Shown one piece after another: positions 11,401 to 21,925 of a stretch of DNA of 64,000 nt. A program made the translations under genes and the position numbers. The stretch lies in assembly GCF_003573695.1 (NCBI RefSeq), contig NC_039358.1:192486418-192550417 (forward strand), in the 5' to 3' direction. The first letter of the stretch is position 1. The number at the start of each line of letters is the position of its first letter. Below the pieces are notes generated by a model. The model was not told the origin of the DNA, searched no databases, and saw only the letters and a program-made list of their open reading frames with translations. This stretch comes from Papaver somniferum (Eukaryota; Streptophyta; Magnoliopsida; Ranunculales; Papaveraceae).

Positions 11401-12281
11401 TCGGAGCCGGCTACTTCGAGTTCTCCTTCTTCTTCTCGCCAATCTGTTCATTCTCCAGCTAATTCCCTTCTTCCCCCAATCAGGTATACATTATATTTAA
11501 ATTTCATTTCCTTACTGTATTAGGATGTTTTGCTTATGGTTTCTCTCTCTCTCTGTCTTTCCTTTTTTTTAGAACATAGGAAAACGAGACGACGCTCATG
11601 GTAAAGGAAGCGGCTAGAACCAGCAGGTCAAAGGCAGCGAGTCCGGCAGTTCCAATGACAAGCGGCAGAAATCTTCCAAGACGACCCATAAGGTTTCTCA
11701 AAGCGTGGATGCGGATGCTGAGTTTATGGTTGTTCCTGAGGATCCTCGGTTCAAATATCCCCGTACCATTTCCGCGGCGGAGGCTGGTGTGGACAACCAT
11801 TATGCGCTAGTATATGGATTTTGGGTCCCTTCGTCCAAAGAAGCTTTGCCACATGTGTGTTCATGAGGAAATTCCCATCAATTCTTTGATCGTAGCTAAT
11901 GAGGATTTGCTCATCATAGCGGAGGGTCTTTCCCTGGAGGATGAAACTCCAATTGGTCCAGATATCTTGAGGAAGTGGGACGCTACCTTTCATACTTATC
12001 TAGTTCTTCGATTCCCCATTCAGTGGCTCAAGAATCTGCTGGACCAGGCGAAGGCTAGCCACAACGCGTGGACCACGTTACCTTGTGAGATCGAGGAGTT
12101 GGAGCGGGAACACCAGCAACTACTCGATGTTGCAAATGGTAAGAAGGAAGCTTATGATCAACTTATGACGGATATAGGTCGAGCTACCAAGGATCTGAAG
12201 ACCGCTCGGGATGCTGCCGAGGAGGTCAATGGGCGCCTAAGTAGGAAGAGGGCCGAGTTGGTTGCTCTGAATATTTTCTGA
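8479..12281 (+). pseudogene. Captured plant mobile domain (PMD, aminotransferase-like) gene, multi-exon, decayed
   Basis: One reading frame starts at ATG 8479 and carries PMD hallmarks: an RW..DPHTLIFSWGEATPILEEV segment followed by LTGL (about 8950-9045), then a FWLCHDVF...LARG-type block (about 9508-9650). Intron 1 is GTAAGT...CAG (9655-9722, 68 bp, phase 0), and exon 2 opens with AWAWERFPKYSP, a PMD signature. Further donors and acceptors: GT at 10659, AG at 10921, GTGAGT at 11220, AG at 11395, GT at 11484, AG near 11579. Later exons encode Ser-rich and then coiled-coil sequence to 12281. In-frame stops: TAA 8674, TAG 9313, TAA 9415, TAG 9762, TGA 10128, TAG 10976; at least one frameshift near 11850. 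PMD proteins (MAIN/MAIL families) act in plant nuclei in silencing and genome maintenance; many PMD copies ride on transposons. Function of this copy: none likely now. Confidence 0.75.
9655..9722 (+). other. Intron 1 of the captured PMD gene
   Basis: Starts GTAAGT and ends TTTATTCAG, between complete codons. Joining the flanks makes the conserved PMD reading run on without interruption. Its retention shows that the gene came in as genomic DNA or unspliced transcript, which fits its antisense direction relative to the element's RNA. Confidence 0.7.
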
Positions 12282-12538
12282 TGATGATTTCTTGAACAAT
12301 TTATTTGTTTTGTTTTGTTTTGGTGGGACTGAGGATTTTATGGCTTTCTTTTCTTTTGCAAGACATATTTTACTATTTGGTTTAACTGCATTTATTATTA
12401 TGGTTGGATGGTATTTAATATGGTATCACTATGCATTTCTATAAGTAGGGATGAGTGGAGTTTCTCTGACATCTTTCAAATTTCTTTCTGTATTTCATTC
12501 ACCCTCTGGTTGCTAGCTATATATTTTTGTGCAGCTGA

Positions 12539-13265
12539 TGGCTCATCGTCTTCACGGGCATACTTTGGCCTTAGCCCCATATTAATACTAGTTATCCCTT
12601 ATGAAAAGGATCATGAGCTGACTCGCTTTTTATTGGTAAAAGCTGAAGTGGAGGTACTTAGAGAGGTTAGAATGGTGAACAGAGTGGCTACGCGCGCGAT
12701 TTAACGAGCAGTATGATACTTATTCGATGGCTCGGAGGTCATAGACGTCCGAACGCATAAAATTATCCGTGCACTGGATGATGCTATAGCTGCCCGAAAC
12801 AAAGATGAGCGCCTATTTTAGGAAGCGCTAATTATGACGACTGATATTGAGCAAGCAATAGCTGATTGTCGCGCTTTCATCACTCAACAAGCGGGTCTGA
12901 ATCTCCGTGGGTGTGTTTTGACTTTGTGTGCCGTGTCTGCTCTTATTCGTCTTGCTGACATGAAAGCGGAGTTGGCGCGTCTGTTCATTTTGAAGGATGA
13001 AGTCGGGATGCTACAGACTCATCGTCTGATCGCTCCGGATAAGGCCCGCAAAGCTTATGCCGAGCATAAAGAGACACTAGATATGGCTCAAAAAGCGTGT
13101 GCTTCTAGTGAAGTTATGTATAAGGTTCATCAAGTACTGGAGGAGGTGCGTAGTGCTTATACCGATTCCACTACCCAGTATGGGGAAGCACAATTAATGA
13201 TGTAAGACTTGGAAGAATACATTTCCTACTGCCGCTTACTTATAGCTGAATCATCCTCATCTTGA
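12539..13265 (+). pseudogene. Small coiled-coil ORF unit A (array downstream of PMD gene)
   Basis: Unrecognised protein. The main frame opens at ATG 12834 and reads 123 codons to TAA 13203-13205; the same frame continues to TGA 13263-13265. It is a Leu/Ala/Glu/Lys-rich helix former (a KAELARLFILKDEV segment, then HKETLDMAQKA). Unit B (14216-14602) is a paralogue about 1,342 bp downstream with no visible indel over the shared part. At the position of the unit A stop, unit B has CAA (14546-14548), so TAA is a secondary nonsense change. The upstream part 12539-12833 also matches the start of unit B but is out of frame. No known domain seen. Confidence 0.5.
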
Positions 13266-13410
13266 AAAGTTCTCCCCCGTTTTTTTTTTTAATATTCGTT
13301 GCCTCGGATATTGCGTTATCTTGATTATATATATGAGAGTTTATTTTGATTAATCACCGTAAATATTCCTTGAGTTTCTTTCTCCTTTTTTTTTCATTTG
13401 TTTCGGGTTT

Positions 13411-13722
13411 ATGGCTAATCGTGTGAGATTAGTTCTTGAAATGGAATGTCTAAACCGTCTTTTCCGGGTGATGTGCCTTTCTCGAGATACTTTCAAGATC
13501 GAGAACTCAAGTTGGCATGAACGACTGTCTGTTGCGGATCATCTGGTGAGGAGGATTCAGAGTGAAGGTGGTCTTCCTAATTTAACCTTTTTGGAGTGTC
13601 GTGGTTATTGCCGTGAGCAACGTATGATTACCCATTTTCGATGTGTTGAGGCGGATCACAGTGTTAGATCCATTGAGATTTACCTTGCTGAAGTTCTCTT
13701 GGAGATTAATATGTTGCCATGA
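13411..13722 (+). CDS. Hypothetical 103-residue ORF between the duplicated units
   Basis: ATG at 13411 after a T-rich run, TGA near 13720. It encodes a charged, Leu-rich protein with six Cys residues and no motif I recognise. It lies in the tail of the 1.34-kb duplicated unit; a TATAAATA word follows at 13797. It may be a remnant exon or gene in the captured cluster. Coding status is uncertain. Confidence 0.3.
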   Translation: MANRVRLVLEMECLNRLFRVMCLSRDTFKIENSSWHERLSVADHLVRRIQSEGGLPNLTFLECRGYCREQRMITHFRCVEADHSVRSIEIYLAEVLLEINMLP

Positions 13723-13989
13723 TGATTTTTTTTGTTTTTTAGTGGGAATTATGACGGTAGCTGTGGGGTAATAAATGCCTTGGTGCATGTATTTCCTATA
13801 AATAGACTATTTGTGTTAGTATGAAGTCTTCATTTTTATACTCTGTTCATTGTCTATGCTATTATTTTCTACATGGCTGAACATTTGCATGGTTATGTGC
13901 TATCTTTGGCTTCTGTGTCATCATTAATATCCCCGTATAGGAGATGATAAGAGCTAGATCGCTTGCGGCTCGTGAGAGCCTAAATAGAA

Positions 13990-14193
13990 TTGATTAGGGA
14001 GAGAAGGCTTGCGAGTCGTACGAAAGCGCGCGCTCAGTTCGACAAACAATACAAAATATTTTTAACAGCTCGGAAGGCTCAAGTGTCCGGGCCAGTTTCT
14101 TTCAGGATTCATAGTGCATTGGATGATGCTGTCTCCGCTCACCATGAGGCTGATCGACTGTTGCGAGAGATAAATCTCATGATCATGTATTAA
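13990..14193 (+). pseudogene. Upstream part of small coiled-coil unit B
   Basis: A 67-codon frame whose 3' half (SALDDAVSAHHEADRLL) corresponds to the ALDDAIAARNKDERL run in unit A about 1,341 bp upstream (near 12770). It ends at TAA just before unit B proper. It supports a tandem duplication of the entire block rather than of one ORF. Confidence 0.4.
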
Positions 14194-14215
14194 TCAGGTC
14201 ATCACGGATTATGAT

Positions 14216-14602
14216 GTGTCCTCTTCTCATCTACCAAGTCGTCGTATGCATGGTTATGCCTTGTCTTTGTGCATGATACGCGCCTTGGTGCGTCCTTCAG
14301 ATAAACAGGTGGAATTGGCACGGTTGCTAGTCCTGAAGAGTGAATTGAGAGCTTTGCGGATTCATAGGTTGGATGTTCAAGAAAATGCACACAAAGCATT
14401 CGAGGAGCAGGATGAGACCTCCAACATGGCTCGCCAGAATAATGTTTCTGAGAGGATTTTGTATGAGGTAGATCAGGTGCTAGGAGATTTGCGGGCGGCT
14501 TTAACTGTGGCTACTATTCAATGTGAAAAAACACTTGTGATGATGCAAGATGTAGAACAAGAAATCACACGTTGCCGCATGCTCATAACTGAATCAACTT
14601 AA
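14216..14602 (+). CDS. Small coiled-coil ORF unit B
   Basis: A 128-residue ORF, paralogue of unit A: the order VELARLLVLKSEL, the HRL turn, EQDETSNMA, VDQVLGDLRAA and MMQDVEQEI is shared in position and spacing. It is predicted to be mostly helical with heptad-like Leu spacing, and has no signal peptide or membrane segment. It ends at TAA 14600-14602, and the following AAAAGTTCTCCCCCGTT plus T-run is the same trailer seen after unit A (13265). Uncharacterised family; role unknown. Confidence 0.45.
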   Translation: MSSSHLPSRRMHGYALSLCMIRALVRPSDKQVELARLLVLKSELRALRIHRLDVQENAHKAFEEQDETSNMARQNNVSERILYEVDQVLGDLRAALTVATIQCEKTLVMMQDVEQEITRCRMLITEST

Positions 14603-14696
14603 AAGTTCTCCCCCGTTGTTTTTTTTTTTTTTTTTTTGGGTATATAGCCTAAGTATTCCGAGCAAAAGTTCTCCTCCTGTTTTTGTTTTAGCTCTA

Positions 14697-14925
14697 ATGG
14701 AAGAATCAGTCAGTGCTTTATGTTTGTCTCTTAGGAAACAAAAAATGAAATTGTTGCAAGCTACTGTTGCTGGTAATGCCCGACTCGTTCATGAATGTGA
14801 GGAACTATTTGGGGTTAGCCAAATGCAGTATCTCCATGCTATGGATCTTTATCTGGATCGACTGAGTGCTAGTCGGATCGGTCCTTCAATAGAAAATGTG
14901 ATGGCTGCGGATGAGGCTTCTGAGG
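14697..14925 (+). pseudogene. Third small ORF of the array, 5' part, cut by Athila-1
   Basis: ATG 14697 opens a helical Leu/Ala/Ser-rich frame of 76 complete codons up to the insertion point. Athila-1 begins at 14926. When the element and one TGAGG copy are ignored, the frame continues at 21926 without shift for 34 more codons to TGA 22027-22029. It is preceded by a C/T-rich trailer-like run (14664-14688) resembling those after units A and B. No known domain. Confidence 0.5.
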
Positions 14926-16429
14926 TGATAGACGCATTTATGTGTCCTCAATGTTCCGTATTGTTAGTACTCGATTTCGTACTTATATGGTGTTTTATGT
15001 GTTTTTAGGGGAAATAAACATTCTTGGAAAAAACGGCTCGAAAAGTTACTCAGGGCACCCCCGGAGGACAATTGCTATACGGACCCTCACTTTGGATAAG
15101 GGGTAACCTAATTACTAAGGGTCACCCAATTTCTAGGAAGATGTTAATCGCACCCCAGGACCGGATAGGGGGCAACCCTTCTTCTTCATTTCAAATTCAT
15201 TTTTTGGCGGGAAGAAGAGTTCACTCCTGGCAGTTTTCTCGATCGAATTTTGGATGGGTTAGAGGTAGACTAAATCGCTGAAACTTCATGGGTGGACGTG
15301 ATAGAGCCTAAAAGGCTTGGTAAAGGCCTTTGGTTCGATCCAAATTGGCTGGATATTCCGCGAGAAGCAAAACAGGGAGCACGTCATTGAATGGAGATAT
15401 TCACGGGATTTGCATGAGTTGGAATGAGTTTGCGTATGCTAGGATGACTCTAACAACCATATTGAGTGTGAAGGAGATAAATATGGTAATTTGACAGCTT
15501 CAGAACTCGTGGAGAAATCAAATATCTAAATTATTTCCTAAACAGACAGTGAAGAATAATGTCGAGTAATGGAAGATTATATGAAGTTATGGCGAGATAT
15601 TTTGGTCCTGTAGAGTATATATAGGGTGCTGGGAACTCATAGAGGGAGGATGGAGAGTTAGGGGATAGAATAGAGCACCACAGAGTCGAAAAATCAAGCT
15701 GCAGAGAAATCTGCAGCAACAACAGAAAAATACTGAAGAACACGAAGAACGGACCAGCAAAGACAGTCGTTTTTCTACAGTGATAACGACTCACAGCCGA
15801 GGGTCGTACATCAGAGGAAGACTTATTTGCTACAGTATCAGTGACACATATTGTGGATCGTTCTGGTTTGTAATACATATAACTGTTACAAACCGGTTTT
15901 CATTATATTTCTCCCTTTTCATCATTTGTAAACCATTTTTGAGCAATAATAATGAATTTCGAGCGTGTTTCCAATAACATGATGAGCTAAACCCTATCAC
16001 TGGGACAACGGAGGAAGCAACTTTTCATGATTGTGGTAAATGAATTAATTCTTTTATTGACTTTTTGCATAGATTTAATTGCTTTGTGATTTCTGTTAAT
16101 TATTTGTTATTTTGTTAGATGCCGCATGCTTAGTTCTAAATACTTTAGATGCGTCATGCTTTTAACTTACAAATAATATTTTACGAAATCTATTTTTGGC
16201 AAAGAACTAGAGTCACAACTTCTTTTGTTTGAGCTATATTGTCTAGAGTTAATGACTAAACCATAACAATATGAAAAGTAGTGGAATCCCGCGTCTCAGC
16301 GTCTCTTCATCTTGTGACAAATTGTGTATATATATTTTTCCTTATTTTCTTTATTAAGTCTTAAAACAAATTCTCAACAAATCTGAGTGAACGAATCATC
16401 TTACTACAACTCAATTGAAAATCACATCA
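14926..16429 (+). repeat. 5' LTR of Athila-1
   Basis: 1,504 bp with TATATATA at 15616-15623 as a probable core promoter. The last 550 bp differ from the 3' LTR at only about five places, while the first 950 bp differ at more than forty, an uneven distribution. Confidence 0.92.
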
Positions 16430-16434
16430 ATTTT

Positions 16435-16452
16435 TGGCGCCGCCGACGCGGA
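16435..16452 (+). promoter_or_regulatory. Primer-binding site of Athila-1
   Basis: TGGCGCCGCCGACGCGGA five bases after the LTR. Starts with TGG, complementary to a tRNA CCA end. Athila-N has the same site (53815-53833, minus). Confidence 0.75.
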
Positions 16453-17514
16453 TTTGTTTATAAATTTGTTTTTAGTTTTTTTTTATTTGTTCCTTTTTAC
16501 GCCTTTTGGTATTTCTTGTTTTCTTTCAGATTTGGAACTGAGCTAAAGAAAAGGGGAGAAAGTGCTGAAAACAAAAGCGAAGCCAAAGAAGAAAAGAAAG
16601 GAGGAATCCAAAAGGAGTGAAGAAGAAATTTTTTGTATATAGATATTCTATTTTATTTTATTTTTTTAAGAAATTGTAAATAGGGTTATATTTTTGTAAT
16701 ATATATATATATATATATATATATTTTTGGACCTTTTTTCTTTTTGTACTTTATTTTTGAACATTGGACATTAATTTTTTTAAACCCTACAGAAAGGTAG
16801 TTTCAAATATAAACTGCACAGGGAAGGACGGCGATTACGATATCTCCTCGGCCCTTCGGGTTCGTACATGACATAGGAGTCGTGTCCCGAATCGACTTCA
16901 ACGGTTCATCCCCCGTCTGGAACGGGAGGTAAGAATTCTAAACACCCGCGAATCCCCTGTCAGCGGGTTTACTAGATAATTTTGTATGCCTATATGTAGA
17001 GGACCTGAAATCGGATTTAATTTTCTAGTAAAGGGCAAGGCTTGGCCAAATCAAGATAAGGACTCGGATTTCATCACTGTTTCCTTCTTGCCCGCCTTAG
17101 GAACACGTAACCTAAGCGAACCTAAGCCTAAAATTTTGACTAGAACGAGACCGATAGGGTAACGAGCTTAATAGGAAAGTCATTCGAAAAATATTGGTTA
17201 CTCTTTTAAGCATACATCGAAGTTCATGATGGTTTGTGTCAGTTGAATGCGTGATTGCGCCGCCTTGTAATGCGGTGAGGCCTTGGGTATCAAATCTCCA
17301 TGCAGCTTCCCTCGCCTCTATTCAACTTACTTTGACTCGGATTGATTCCAGAGGGGTTTGCTTAAATTGTAACGAATTCCCTTTCGAAGGATTAGAAGAT
17401 GGTCTAGAAATAGTCTAAGTGGAGCCATCATGCTTTTTGTTTGCTAGATAAATTAGGTGTGTTGTGGTCGAGTCAGCCTTGTTTGTGCTTGTGTAGAATT
17501 CCTTTGCAGTTAGG
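16453..17514 (+). other. Athila-1 5' leader
   Basis: Long untranslated leader without a supported ORF. It holds an (AT)n microsatellite (about 16700-16724) and matches the reversed Athila-N leader at 52740-53810, for example the shared GAGCCATCATGC and AACCGTTCATCC-like words. Long leaders are usual for Athila elements. Confidence 0.6.
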
Positions 17515-18696
17515 ATGTCAAACTGGTATTATAATAGCCATCACAATGAATATCCAACTGAACAATATGGACATCACTCTTTTTATGACCATAGTGTGAA
17601 TAGTGGTTGGGAACGCCAACCTTTTGAAGGTTATGAGTCATACCCTGGTGAGCCCAATTACTATCCACACGTGCATCAGTCTTACGAGCAAGAAGATTAT
17701 AGTACTAGTTCTTCGTCTCTAGAGGATACAATCAAACTATTAAAAAGTAATCCTTTTTATGATCCCTTTGTGCCTATTCCTCCTTTAGAAGAGTCCCTCA
17801 GGAAGTTAGCTGAGTCGACGCGTAATTTAGCTGAGATGAATAGTATAATTATAGACGAAAGAACTACAATAATGAGTGAACTTTCTTTAGAGTACCACCT
17901 CAAGCGGATAGCTGAGACGAACGAAAGAATTACTCGAAATTACTTGAATTGCCAATATAATGTATCCAATAATACCCTTGAGAATGAAGATAGTTATTTA
18001 CATAATCAAGATAACGAGGTTAGAATTGGTGACACAACTTGTTTAGACGAGGTTCGATTATTTTCATGTTATAATAATGATGACTATGATGAGGATAGTA
18101 TTGATGAACGACATGAAATATGTAGGCATAGTGATAAGGAATTTGTTACTCCAATTGAGATTTATAATGATAGTGTTGTTTCTAGTTCAAATCCAAATAA
18201 TTTTAATAATTATTCTCCTATTCAAAAGGATGAGGATTTGACTAGAGATACCACCGTTTTAGACGATGTAGTTCATGATCCTTTAGCCTGCAGTGTGTTG
18301 GATAATCCATTATTTGATGTGCCTATCAGTGAATCAGAGGAAGTTATTATGATTAACACCTTGGTTAATGAGCCTTTATATGAAACTTTCTCTGATAATC
18401 CTTTATATGATTGTGATGATGGTTTAGAGGAAAGAGTTTACGCTGAGAATATTATTTTAGAATCTAGCGATTTAGAAACACTAGTCTTAGAAGATGATAA
18501 ACTCGTAGAAATGAGTGAGGATGAACCCAACTTAGAAGAATCAATTGACCATTTCCAGGAATCTGATGATCTAGAAATTAGGGAAGTTGTGACTAGTCTT
18601 TATAGAGACACAGAAAACTCTAAGTTTGGGGGTGATTATCATTCTCCGTGTTCTTTAACTCTTAGAAAGTTCCCTCGTGTAGGACTTGACATTTAA
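17515..18696 (+). CDS. Acidic repeat-containing ORF of Athila-1 (393 residues, unknown function)
   Basis: The only intact long ORF of this element. The N-terminal third is rich in Tyr, His, Ser and Asn (residues 1-65); then come helical stretches (PPLEESLRKLAESTRNLAEM, about 96-115), then a very acidic tail. Short NPL/NPF words recur (SNPFYDPF, DNPLFD, NEPLYETF, DNPLYD). The tail near 18565-18630 (DDLEIREVVTSLYRDTENS) matches the same module in the Athila-N ORF at 49572-50693 (DGLEIRNIVTSL). It has no zinc knuckle, protease or polymerase motif. It occupies the place where gag should be, so it may be a substitute or captured coding region. Probably intrinsically disordered; role unknown. Confidence 0.65.
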   Translation: MSNWYYNSHHNEYPTEQYGHHSFYDHSVNSGWERQPFEGYESYPGEPNYYPHVHQSYEQEDYSTSSSSLEDTIKLLKSNPFYDPFVPIPPLEESLRKLAESTRNLAEMNSIIIDERTTIMSELSLEYHLKRIAETNERITRNYLNCQYNVSNNTLENEDSYLHNQDNEVRIGDTTCLDEVRLFSCYNNDDYDEDSIDERHEICRHSDKEFVTPIEIYNDSVVSSSNPNNFNNYSPIQKDEDLTRDTTVLDDVVHDPLACSVLDNPLFDVPISESEEVIMINTLVNEPLYETFSDNPLYDCDDGLEERVYAENIILESSDLETLVLEDDKLVEMSEDEPNLEESIDHFQESDDLEIREVVTSLYRDTENSKFGGDYHSPCSLTLRKFPRVGLDI

Positions 18697-19259
18697 CCAT
18701 CTTACAAGATTATCTTCATACATGTTTTACCGAACCTAATGATGTCCAGAAAGAAGCTCAGTTGTTAGAAACCCATCTTCTGGTTGATGTGGTTAACCCA
18801 GGCTATGATACCAAGATTGACTTTGTTTTCCCACCAAAAACTTTTCAACCAATTGTGAGAACATATGATTTTCAGATGTTTCGGTTATTAAGTTTTAAGA
18901 CTAAACCTAATTACTGTAGGATATTAGGGTTGACACATTTTATTAAGGAAGACCACCTCTTTAATTGTGGTCAGCTGTGTGAGTCAAATCTAATTGACTT
19001 AGAGGATCCCCAATTATTCAGGTTGTTGTTATGTGGTTCTAAGTTCTTAGTTGAGTTTTTCCAGACTCTAATGCCTGAACCGGATCTTAGCTTTGAGGAA
19101 ATCCAACCGATGAAAGCTTTTTATTTAGACCCTTTTATAGAGCCTGAACCTGAACCACAACTAGATGTAGTTGTCTTAAGCGAGGGTATGTTTGGTATCT
19201 TGGTCTGTTGCACTTTCCTCTTCTTGTGGGTAATACTTTTTGATCCAACTGACCCATAA
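18697..19259 (+). pseudogene. Second ORF of Athila-1, frameshifted continuation
   Basis: After the stop at 18694-18696 another frame runs from 18762 (165 codons) to TAA 19257-19259. Segments ETHLLVDVVNPGYD and DPQLFRLLLCGSK match ETHFSDESIF and DPQLFRLLVYD at the C-terminus of the Athila-N ORF. The Athila-N order shows that the two Athila-1 frames were once one protein, now split by a shift near 18700. A hydrophobic run near the end (FGILVCCTFLFLWVILF) could be a membrane segment. Confidence 0.5.
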
Positions 19260-20390
19260 TTATTCCGGCTACTGCTATATGATTCTACGAGGTGACTAAT
19301 TCTTCCAATGTCTGGCTGAAGACTTTAAACTTAACACTTCTTGGGAGGTAACCCATGCTCATGCAACATGATAATATCTTTCCTTAACTCTTTTTCTTTC
19401 AAGTGGTAACAGTTTCTCCTTGTTCATGTTTTTAATTTTATCTTTAGAACATTGAGGACAATGTTAGATTTAAGTTTGGGGGTATGGGAGAAACTTTTTA
19501 GTTGCGGTAAAAAAAACAAACTCCAGAGCCTAGAAATTTATGTTTATTAAGGATGACACTAACCAGTCTAAGTGGATGGAAGCATTTTGGTTGTAGGAGT
19601 TGAGGAACCAATATGATTAGATGGAAACATCTAAATAGTCTATTCATAAAAGCACAGAGCTCAGGTGTTAGAATTAAAAAAAAACATGGTAGTTTCGCCA
19701 TATCTCGTTGAATCCTAATCCTTCTGTTTTTATTTTTTTAAGTGATTTGGTGGGGCACACGATTCAAGTTGTTACCTTTGCTAGGGTGGAATAGGGTGAT
19801 TGAGATACAAAAAAAGAAAAACAAAATTAAGACCAGACCATCAGACCAACAGGAATAAATTCAATAAAGTCGACCACTGGTGCCCTTGGATATGCCAGTT
19901 GTGTTGACCTAGAGTTAGGTTTATCGACCACTGGTCCCCTTGTATATGCCAGTTGTGTTGATATTAGTCAGACCGGTATCTCAGTCCATTAGGATAGGTC
20001 CATCTTGGCAGAGGCCTTCAGACAGATATGGGAAACACCGTTCACTTTAAACCATCTATCTTTTCTCTTCATACATCCTCTTAATCTTTCCATGTGATTG
20101 GTTGACTACGGTTATGATGTACAGAAACTATCTGAGTAGAGCTCTGTCACTTTATATGAATTTTAGTATACTTGAGTGCAAACTCGTGTACAGCAATTGG
20201 AATTTCGCATCAGGGTACTTCCTCATGTAGTCAATAGGTATGCCAACCAAGGAGATTCTTTAGTGCCTTCCAAGGTTATGCATAGGTAGCTAGGGTCTGG
20301 AGTAAAGTTTTTGTGGGTACACCTCTGGTAAACCCTCCCGAGATTAACTCGGTTCTATTTTTTAGTTTTGCTCGAGGACTAGCAAATAAT
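19260..20390 (+). other. Athila-1 3' non-coding region
   Basis: No supported ORF. It contains a conserved CATTGAGGACAATG inverted repeat followed by AAGTTTGGGGGTATGG (19450-19488), a decoy copy of the polypurine tract, and a paired 54-bp repeat (19870-19961). Reversed homologues occur in Athila-N and Athila-Z. Confidence 0.65.
19870..19961 (+). repeat. Paired 54-bp repeat conserved in three Athila-type elements
   Basis: Two copies of a TCGACCACTGG...CCAGTTGTGTTGA unit start at 19870 and 19924. Each contains ACTGG and CCAGT arms able to pair across a 14-base loop. The same pair occurs reversed at 48734-48823 (Athila-N) and 40572-40662 (Athila-Z). Confidence 0.75.
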
Positions 20391-20405
20391 AAGTTTGGGG
20401 GTATT
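20391..20405 (+). promoter_or_regulatory. Polypurine tract of Athila-1
   Basis: AAGTTTGGGGGTATT directly abuts the LTR start TGATAG. The same tract, reversed, abuts the left LTR of Athila-N at 48250. Confidence 0.8.
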
Positions 20406-21920
20406 TGATAGACGCATTTATGTGTCTAATGTGTCCTCAATGTTCTGTATTGCTAGTACTCGATTTCGTACTTATTATGGTGTTTTATGTGTTTGTAGGG
20501 GAAATAAACATTCTTGGAAAAATCGGCTCGAAAAGTTACTCAGGGCACCCCCGGAGGACATTTGCTATACAGATCATCACTTTGGATAAGGGGTAACCTA
20601 ATTACTAAGGGGCACCCCATTTCTAGGCAGCTGCTAATCGCACCCCAGGACCGGATAGGGGGCAACCCTTCTTCTTCATTTCAAATTCATTTTTTGGCGG
20701 GAAGAAGAGTTCACTCCTAGCAGTTTTCTCGATCGGATTTTGGATGGGTTAGAGGTAGACTAAATCGCTGAAACTTCATGGGTGGACGTGATATAGCCTA
20801 AAAGGCTTGGTAAAGGCCTTTGGTTCGATCCAAAATGGCTGGATATTCCGCGAGAAGCAAAACAGGGAGCACGTCATTGAATGGAGATATTCACGGGATT
20901 TGCATGAGTTGAAATGAGTTTGCGTATGCTAGGATGACTCTAGCAACCATCTTGAGTGTGAAGGAGATAAATATGGTAATTTGGCAGCTTCAGAATTCGT
21001 GGAGAAATCAAATATTTAAATTATTTCCTAAACAGACAGTGAAGAATAATGCCGAGTAATGGAAGATTATATGAAGTTATGGAGAGATATTTTGGTCCTG
21101 TTGAGTATATATTGGGTGATGGGAACTCATAGAGGGAGGATGGAGAGTTAGGGGATAGAATAGAGCACCACCGAGTCGAAAAATCAAGCTGCAGAGAAAT
21201 CTGCAGCAGCAGCAGAAAAATACTGAATATCACGAAGAACTGACCAGCAAAGACAGTCGTTTTTCTACAGTGATAACGACTCACAGCCGAGGGTCGTACA
21301 CCAGAGGCAGACTTATTTGCTACAGTATCAGTGACACATATTGTGGGTCGTTCTGGTTTGTAACACATATAACTGTTACAAACCCGGTTTTCATTATATT
21401 TCTCCCTTTTCATCATTTGTAAACCATTTTTGAGCAATAATAATGAATTTCGAGCGTGTTTCCAATAACATGATGAGCTAAACCCTATCACTGGGACAAC
21501 GGAGGAAGCAACTTTTCATGATTGTGATAAATGAATTAATTCTTTTATTGACTTTTTGCATAGATTTAATTGCTTTGTGATTTCTGTTAATTATTTGTTA
21601 TTTTGTTAGATGCCGCATGCTTAGTTCTAAATACTTTAGATGCGTCATGCTTTTAACTTACAAATAATATTTTACGAAATCTATTTTTGGCAAAGAACTA
21701 GAGTCACAACTTCTTTTGTTTGAGCTATATTGTCTAGAGTTAATGACTAAACCATAACAATATGAAAAGTAATGGAATCCCGCGTCTCAGGGTCTCTTCA
21801 TCTTGTGACAAATTGTGTATATATATTTTTCCTTATTTTCTTTATTAAGTCTTAAAACAAATTCTCAACAAATCTGAGTGAACGAATCATCTTAGTACAA
21901 CTCAATTGAAAATCACATCA
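20406..21920 (+). repeat. 3' LTR of Athila-1
   Basis: 1,515 bp. Compared with the 5' LTR it has an extra TAATGTGTC near its start and a changed TATA region (TATATATTGGG instead of TATATATAGGG). It ends in CACATCA followed by the TGAGG duplication. Confidence 0.92.
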
Positions 21921-21925
21921 TGAGG

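Larger units (their letters stand above)
14926..21920 (+). mobile_element. Athila-1: non-autonomous Athila-type gypsy element, complete with TSD
   Basis: LTRs at 14926-16429 and 20406-21920 share TGATAGACGC starts and ATCACATCA ends. Both sides carry a perfect 5-bp duplication TGAGG (14921-14925 and 21921-21925). The primer-binding site follows the left LTR and a GGGGG tract precedes the right one. The internal region has one long acidic ORF and a broken second ORF but no gag, protease, RT or integrase, so movement must have been supplied in trans. Its leader and 3' non-coding region match Athila-N (46737-55352), pointing to a common family. By-eye LTR divergence is about 3%. Confidence 0.93.

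Noticed and set aside
15024..15878. ORFs in the Athila-1 LTR (also at 20395-21491)
   Set aside because: Present in both LTRs, in either direction, without any domain; LTR shadows.
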